Source: Tridacna crocea (Eukaryota > Mollusca > Bivalvia > Cardiida > Cardiidae). From it: a stretch of DNA of 64,000 nucleotides. This document shows, in pieces, positions 19,353 through 64,000 of the stretch. Positions within the stretch are counted from its first letter, which is position 1. Each line of letters begins with the position of its first letter. The notes under the pieces are model-generated. The model did no database searches. It saw only the letters and a program-made list of their open reading frames with translations, and was not told the DNA's origin. The position numbers were made by a program, and so were the translations under genes. The DNA lies in contig OX031062.1 in the NCBI GenBank assembly GCA_943736015.1, positions 312,501 through 376,500 of the forward strand, written 5' to 3'.

Positions 19353-19562
19353 CAAGCAAGTCATCACATAATAAAGGACCCAAAATATCCACTTCTTTTA
19401 AAAACTGACTTTATCATGAGGTAGACTAGACCTTGGACATGCACAAAATTTACCGATTACGAAATGTTTCGGCCCAGGTCAGCCTGCGGGGACTGCGCAG
19501 GCTGAACTGGGTCGATATTTTTCGCAGATGCATTAAACCCCCTTTTTACAGAGCATGCCAAA
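19353..19562. repeat. Dispersed repeat with inverted CAGCCTGCGC core
   Basis: TACCAAGCAAGTCATCACAT, TGAGGTAGACTAGACCTTGG, CAGGTCAGCCTGCGGGGACT / TGCGCAGGCTGAACTGG, GCAGATGCATTAAACCCCC. Confidence 0.7.
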
Positions 19563-20281
19563 AATATGAATAGTGTCTCGATATATAGAATAACAGATTT
19601 TCAATACACAAATGTATAATTATCTAACACCGTTTTCTACCGTGATTTTTCTCAAGGCTATCTTTATAACAAAGGCAAATTCGATTGAATAAGATTTCTT
19701 ACTGACGCATGCATGCGCTTTTTGTTTTCTGTAAAAGTGACACTATCAGCGCAAAACAGAGCTACCCAAAACTCAAAAAGACTTAAATGTTAAATGTTTT
19801 ACTGAACGAGCGGTAAGTAGAGATTCCAAGATCAGACTGCACTTTCTATGCAGCCTCATGTTGATCTATTTCGTAAACAAAAACTCTTATTTTCGACTGT
19901 GGTGCTGAAAACCAACGAACTTTATGGACCTAAGTTCAGACTGAATGTTCTGTGCAATCTGATCTCGACCTATACCGTCTGCAAAAGCTAATATTTATTG
20001 GCCTGTGGCGCTTAAAACAAGCAGACTACGTAGATCAACGATCAGGCGGCACGTTGATGCAGTCTGATTTTTACCTTTGCCGTCCGCAAAAAGCTCTTCG
20101 CCATGTGGCAAAACCAGAATGCTTTGAAATTGAAAGCATTCTACAGACAAAAACCAAATATAACTAAAACATTGTCTGTCACAGGAAAAAAGGAAGGAAA
20201 AGAGAAAATATAGACTTTATACAGTATGGTGAATATAGCAGAAAATTTAATGCTGGCAACCTGCATGTTCTCCTTTTTGTA

Positions 20282-20540
20282 CAATCAGCTAGATAGCTCA
20301 GTGGTTAGCGTATCAGAACCGTGACCTGAGGGTTGTGAGTTCGATACCTGATTGAGGCAAACTTTCTTTCAGGAAACTTTTCGCCCCTCACCTCTGATGC
20401 ATCTGAGAAAAAAGTCAAGTGACTTGAAAAGAAAGTCGAGTCAGCGTGAGAAAGTCAGGAAATACATGCATAGGTGCACTGATCGCCGTGACCTTAGCTG
20501 TTAAAACGGCGTTCAACTCTTATAAAAGTAATCCCTTTTC
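20282..20540 (+). mobile_element. tRNA-derived SINE, second subfamily
   Basis: TAGCTCAGTGGTTAGCG (A box), GAGTTCGATACC (B box), stem CAATCAG/CTGATTG. The body differs from the other SINE, but the tail GGTGCACTGATCGCC...GGCGTTCAACTC is related. Confidence 0.75.
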
Positions 20541-20969
20541 CACAATGTTGTAAAAACCCTCCTCAGAATCATTAAAACTGAAAATTTCGGTAAAACTTTT
20601 TACCGTTTAACTATATAACCTAATACCCATGAAATAAAACTCGTGCATTTTTTTAATTACATTATATAGATATTTATAAAATAATCAATCGCCAAAGCTC
20701 GACAGTTAGCAATTCTCCTAAACCTCCTTAGATAGTTTCTATCTTTGATATATACGACAACAGTGTGTAGGTATTCTCTATAGAAAACAATCAAATCCTA
20801 CCTCTGTATTATAGATCCGCTCCTCAGTAAAATCGATATACAACTGAACTCGATCGATCTCCGACGAACAAACTGTTCTTCCCAAATGGGCAGTAAATCA
20901 ACTATTTCTGAACTGTGTAAAGGTCATGGTTATTGTGTTTTTCACAGAAAATTGATTAAAGTTAGATAG

Positions 20970-21140
20970 ACGAGCGCCATGCTCTGTATAAAGGGGGCTT
21001 AATGCATCTGCAAAAACGCTCTCGACTCATGTCAGCCTGCGCTGTCCGCGCAGTCTGACATGAATCGAAACTTTTTTGCTTTAGATAAAATTTTCAGCGT
21101 GTCAAAGGACGATTCTAACCTATGAATTAGCTTGTTGTCA
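20970..21140. repeat. Dispersed repeat with inverted CAGCCTGCGC core (opposite orientation)
   Basis: CATGCTCTGTATAAAGGGGG, ATGTCAGCCTGCGC / GCGCAGTCTGACATG palindrome. Confidence 0.7.
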
Positions 21141-21194
21141 GATAAAAATAAATTTTATGGATCCATGAGTATGTAATGAACTCCTTCGTCTCTA

Positions 21195-21515
21195 CCGAGC
21201 CCCGGTAGCTCAGTCGGTAATGTGCAGGCTAGAGAACACGGGGTCCAGGGTTCGATCCCTGGCTACCACCCCTGGCACCCCTGGCTCGGCCTATTTCTTT
21301 TCGAGGATTGATGATAGTCACTGCGACAGGATTCATTCCTCTCCCACCGCTGATCATTGTATCGACGGTGATCATGTGGGAAAGCAGCCAGGGGCTTCGA
21401 AAGAAAATTCTGCAAAGTACTGTCAAAAGAAACTCCAGGAACGCATGGATAGGTGCCGAGATATAACTGAAATAACGTTGAAAACGGTGTTAAACACCGT
21501 ACAATCAATCATCTT
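21195..21515 (+). mobile_element. tRNA-derived SINE
   Basis: TAGCTCAGTCGGTAATG (A box) and GGTTCGATCCC (B box), then CACTGCGACAGGATTCATTC and GTGTTAAACACC. A short CCTGGC-type duplication separates the B box from the stem close CTCGGCC. Resembles the Meta-SINE class by its 3' core, which I cannot verify. Confidence 0.8.
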
Positions 21516-21649
21516 TAGTCTCATGCATCAAGAGGCGCATTAAACCTCCTTTTGCCAGAGTATAGTCATTCTATACAAAGTTCGATAAATCTTGTATTGG
21601 AAATCTATTTTTAGAAATTCTTCGTTATCGATACCTAGCCTCCCATCCT

Positions 21650-21892
21650 TAAAACCCTTTATTCACACAATCCCACATTTTAGAGACCCTGAGAAGGCAG
21701 CCTGTTGAAAACTCAGTGGAAATAAAGGAGACAATGTTGGTAACCAGCATTTTCTCCTTTTTTCCCACCACGTTTTCTTTCCTATTTAAATAAGTAAATA
21801 ACTATCCAAGCTATAGTCAATTTGTTCTAATACAAATGCTTTTAGTTTGTTCTAATACAAAATCAAGATTTGTTGTTTGATAAGGGGTTTAA
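21650..21892. mobile_element. TTAA MITE, decayed copy
   Basis: CCTTTATTCACACAATCCC, ACCCTGAGAAGGCAGCC, TTGGTAACCAGCATTTTCTC, TGTTTGATAAGGGGTTTAA. Confidence 0.6.
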
Positions 21893-22161
21893 CTTTTTAC
21901 CAAACGACAAAATTTTAGACTTGATCAAATTTAAAGCATTCGTATTTTTCAGTAAACGAAATTTATTTCATCCGGTAAACATAATGCCCCATTCGTGAAA
22001 ATATTACAGATGACGTTCAACAGATTAAATAAATTCCAATCGTTCACAGTGAACAAAACCAAATGTCCTGTATATATTGTTTTAATTTTTTATATTTTTC
22101 ATTTTATTTTGATAAGATTTTATTGGTTTTAACTTTTAGATTTCTGGCACAATAAACACAA

Positions 22162-22305
22162 ACATTTTAGACTCGTCTTTTCCTTTGACAATGTTTTCTA
22201 ACCTTTCACAGACTTATACCATCATTTGAGGCACATTGAATTTGTTGTCTGAAAATGCTTTCAGTTTGGACAACTCTATTTTTTCCTTTTGGTAAAGGAT
22301 CTAAA
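22162..22305. mobile_element. TTAA MITE, half copy
   Basis: CTTTGACAATGTTTTCTAAC, GTTGTCTGAAAATGCTTTCA, GGACAACTCTATTTTTTCC. A matching left end (TTTTTACCAAACGACAAAAT) lies at about 21895-21955, so the copy may be split. Confidence 0.5.
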
Positions 22306-22425
22306 AGCTAAATCACCAATCAATTTTTAATGGTATTACTTTTGGCGGCGAGTAAAAAAGAAATCACTGATCAATAAGTATTGAATATCAGTGATAAAAA
22401 GACATTTTATTGTTTATCTTGCAAT

Positions 22426-22690
22426 TTAACTTTTTAGCAGACAACAAAATTTTAGACTTAAACAAATTGACAGCATTTGCAGACGACATTATAAATGTGC
22501 TTGGAATTGTGGGCCCTGGATTAAAAAAAGAGTAGAAAACATTGCGGAAAAAAGAGAAAATATTGAAGCTTTCGAAATCGTTGTGGTGAAAAAATAAAAA
22601 ACAATTAGTAGCTGGTATTTTCTCCTTTATCCCAAAATGATTTCGAAACTGTTTTAGGGGTTATTTAAACTCGGAGTTTTAAGGTTTAGA
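22426..22690. mobile_element. TTAA MITE, decayed copy
   Basis: TTAACTTTTTAGCAGACAAC, CAGCATTTGCAGACGACA, AGAAAACATTGCGGAAAAAA; the second arm TATTTTCTCCTTTATCCC is displaced by about 50 bp. Confidence 0.6.
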
Positions 22691-23219
22691 ATTAAGATAA
22701 ACAACTTGTCCATCATGCAGTATTCTTGTAAAGACATTTGGTGAAAGGAGAAATTTCGATAAACTCGTATTTTTTTTACCACAATGGCCTCCTTTCTGAG
22801 TCTTAACTAGGCTAATGTGATAAACAGGAACAGGCATTAGCTGACCAACAAATTGATTTTAGATTTTATTTCTTGACAGAGGCATTGTACATACTGCTTA
22901 ACAAGACAAAATACATAGTTTTTATCAAATTGAAAAGAAAAACGAATAAAAGAAAAGATGGAGAAAAAGAACAAGAAATTATAATGATAACAATAACAAT
23001 AGTAATAACAATAAAAACAACAATCGATTATGGCGATATTTCAATTGTTCGAGCATGGAAATTCAGAAACTAATTATTTTTACTAGACCGTAACAAATTA
23101 AGTCTGATCTTTATCCGGATAGACGGACAGGGAGACAGACAGACAGACATGGTGAAATCATTAAACCCATCTACCTCGCAGGTGCGGTGTTCAATTTAAG
23201 TGTGGCACAAATGACGAAA
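22691..23219. other. Intergenic AT-rich sequence
   Basis: Lys-rich frame at 22873-23073 reflects AAT/AAC triplets; GACAGACAGACAGAC at 23130 is a microsatellite. No gene seen. Confidence 0.45.
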
Positions 23220-23340
23220 GTGATATAGAAAGCATAAAAAATATTGTGCAAAAGGGAGAAAATGCTGATTACCAGCATTTTCTTCTTTTTCACAATGTTT
23301 TCCAAAGCGTTCTTCTCCAGGGTTATTAAAAGACAGGATA
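23220..23340. mobile_element. TTAA MITE, central part
   Basis: TATTGTGCAAAAGGGAGAAA / TTCTTCTTTTTCACAATG palindrome with GCTGATTACCAGC centre. Lies beyond the receptor's stop codon. Confidence 0.65.
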
Positions 23341-23526
23341 TTAACGAATTCCAACAACATCAATGTCTGCTAGTTCCTTAGTAATGATTTTCGACTTAGG
23401 ACAACAATGATACAAAAGTACAAATAAAACACAAAACAAAAGAAAAGCAAGACTACATCTAGATAATGAAACCACGAAAACATAGAACGAACTTCTACGA
23501 ATCAAACTAAAAATAAAGGGACTGTC

Positions 23527-23532
23527 TTTAAT
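23527..23532 (-). terminator. Candidate poly(A) signal of the receptor gene
   Basis: ATTAAA on the minus strand, about 57 nt past the stop codon. A common variant hexamer, but the region is AT-rich. Confidence 0.3.
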
Positions 23533-23588
23533 TTTTTCTGCACGCTCGAACCAAGATAATACGACTTTGGTCGTCAAAGCAACAGGTT

Positions 23589-63792
<40,204 letters not shown>

Positions 63793-63857
63793 CTGTAATT
63801 TAGATAAATGATGGACAGTCTCACTCACGGCAGTTAAATCTTTCCTCCACAGCAAAC

Positions 63858-64000
63858 ACTATTTATACGCGTCCATACTGAAGGCATCTGCAGACACAAA
63901 TTCAATTTTATGAATTTTTTGAGAATTTTCTCTTAAAGGATAAAAAACGTTTTGGGAGAAAAATTTGCCGGTGACCAGCATTTCTTTCCTTTTCCCCCAA
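63858..64000. mobile_element. TTAA MITE, decayed, running off the window
   Basis: GGCATCTGCAGACACAAA, AAACGTTTTGGGAGAAAAAT, GGTGACCAGCATTTCTTTCC, TTTTCCCCCAA. Confidence 0.6.

Noticed and set aside
20282-20355. Functional tRNA gene
   Set aside because: A and B boxes are present, but the stem is imperfect and the sequence continues into a SINE body shared in part with other copies. The same reasoning applies to 21195 and 56583.

Overview
The window is eukaryotic and almost certainly molluscan, most likely a heterodont bivalve. Genes are short exons with GT-AG introns spread over tens of kilobases. The receptor on the minus strand belongs to the LDLa/LRR GPCR family best known from the snail receptor GRL101. 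The introns are packed with short foldback MITEs, tRNA-headed SINEs, minisatellites and palindromic repeats of a type I associate with bivalve genomes. The species call is inference from these features; no database was consulted.

Two real genes were assembled exon by exon by following open frames, splice sites and intron phase. (1) Plus strand, 4690-16027: five coding exons that join in frame to a 208-residue secreted protein. It has a signal peptide, a symmetric six-cysteine module (CX3CX3C-x12-CX3CX3C) and two EF-hands, with a short Ser/Asp/Glu-containing tail and a poly(A) signal at 16154. (2) Minus strand, 63792 down to 23589: 23 coding exons giving about 1668 residues. The 5' end (signal peptide) lies beyond the right edge of the window. 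Domain order is PAN/apple, CUB, CUB, C-type lectin, four LDLa, a neurexin-IV/CNTNAP-like fibrinogen-type module, two LDLa-type modules, LDLa, LRRs, seven-helix GPCR and finally a C-terminal stretch that reads like a degenerate protein-kinase domain. Almost all ectodomain modules are bounded by phase-1 introns, the classic arrangement for domain shuffling. The kinase-like cytoplasmic tail on a rhodopsin-type LRR receptor is the most striking protein-level observation.

The rest is mainly mobile DNA. From 1 to 4.2 kb lie foldback and TTAA-type MITE copies and a decayed mariner. From 5.0 to 6.1 kb there is a 36-38 bp minisatellite in intron 1 of the EF-hand gene. From 7.4 to about 10.4 kb lies a decayed Ty3/gypsy-type element whose integrase end lies before the reverse transcriptase (a Gmr1-like order). 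From 10.6 to 23.3 kb there are many MITEs, SINEs and a telomere-like tract, with no further convincing gene. Large elements sit in the receptor's introns: a 4.6 kb inverted-repeat element with two facing arrays of ~165 bp units (30.3-34.9 kb); a 3952 bp element with perfect 29 bp ends beginning CACGGTG and a perfect 5 bp target duplication (45436-49387), resembling Transib/RAG-type ends; a 6.2 kb structure bounded by inverted GGGGAC-type repeats (52.2-58.4 kb); and, inside it, a 1.37 kb element carrying a SINE and a MITE. About a dozen near-intact copies and at least as many decayed copies of one ~230 bp MITE, with TTAA ends and a ~65 bp central palindrome, are scattered from end to end.
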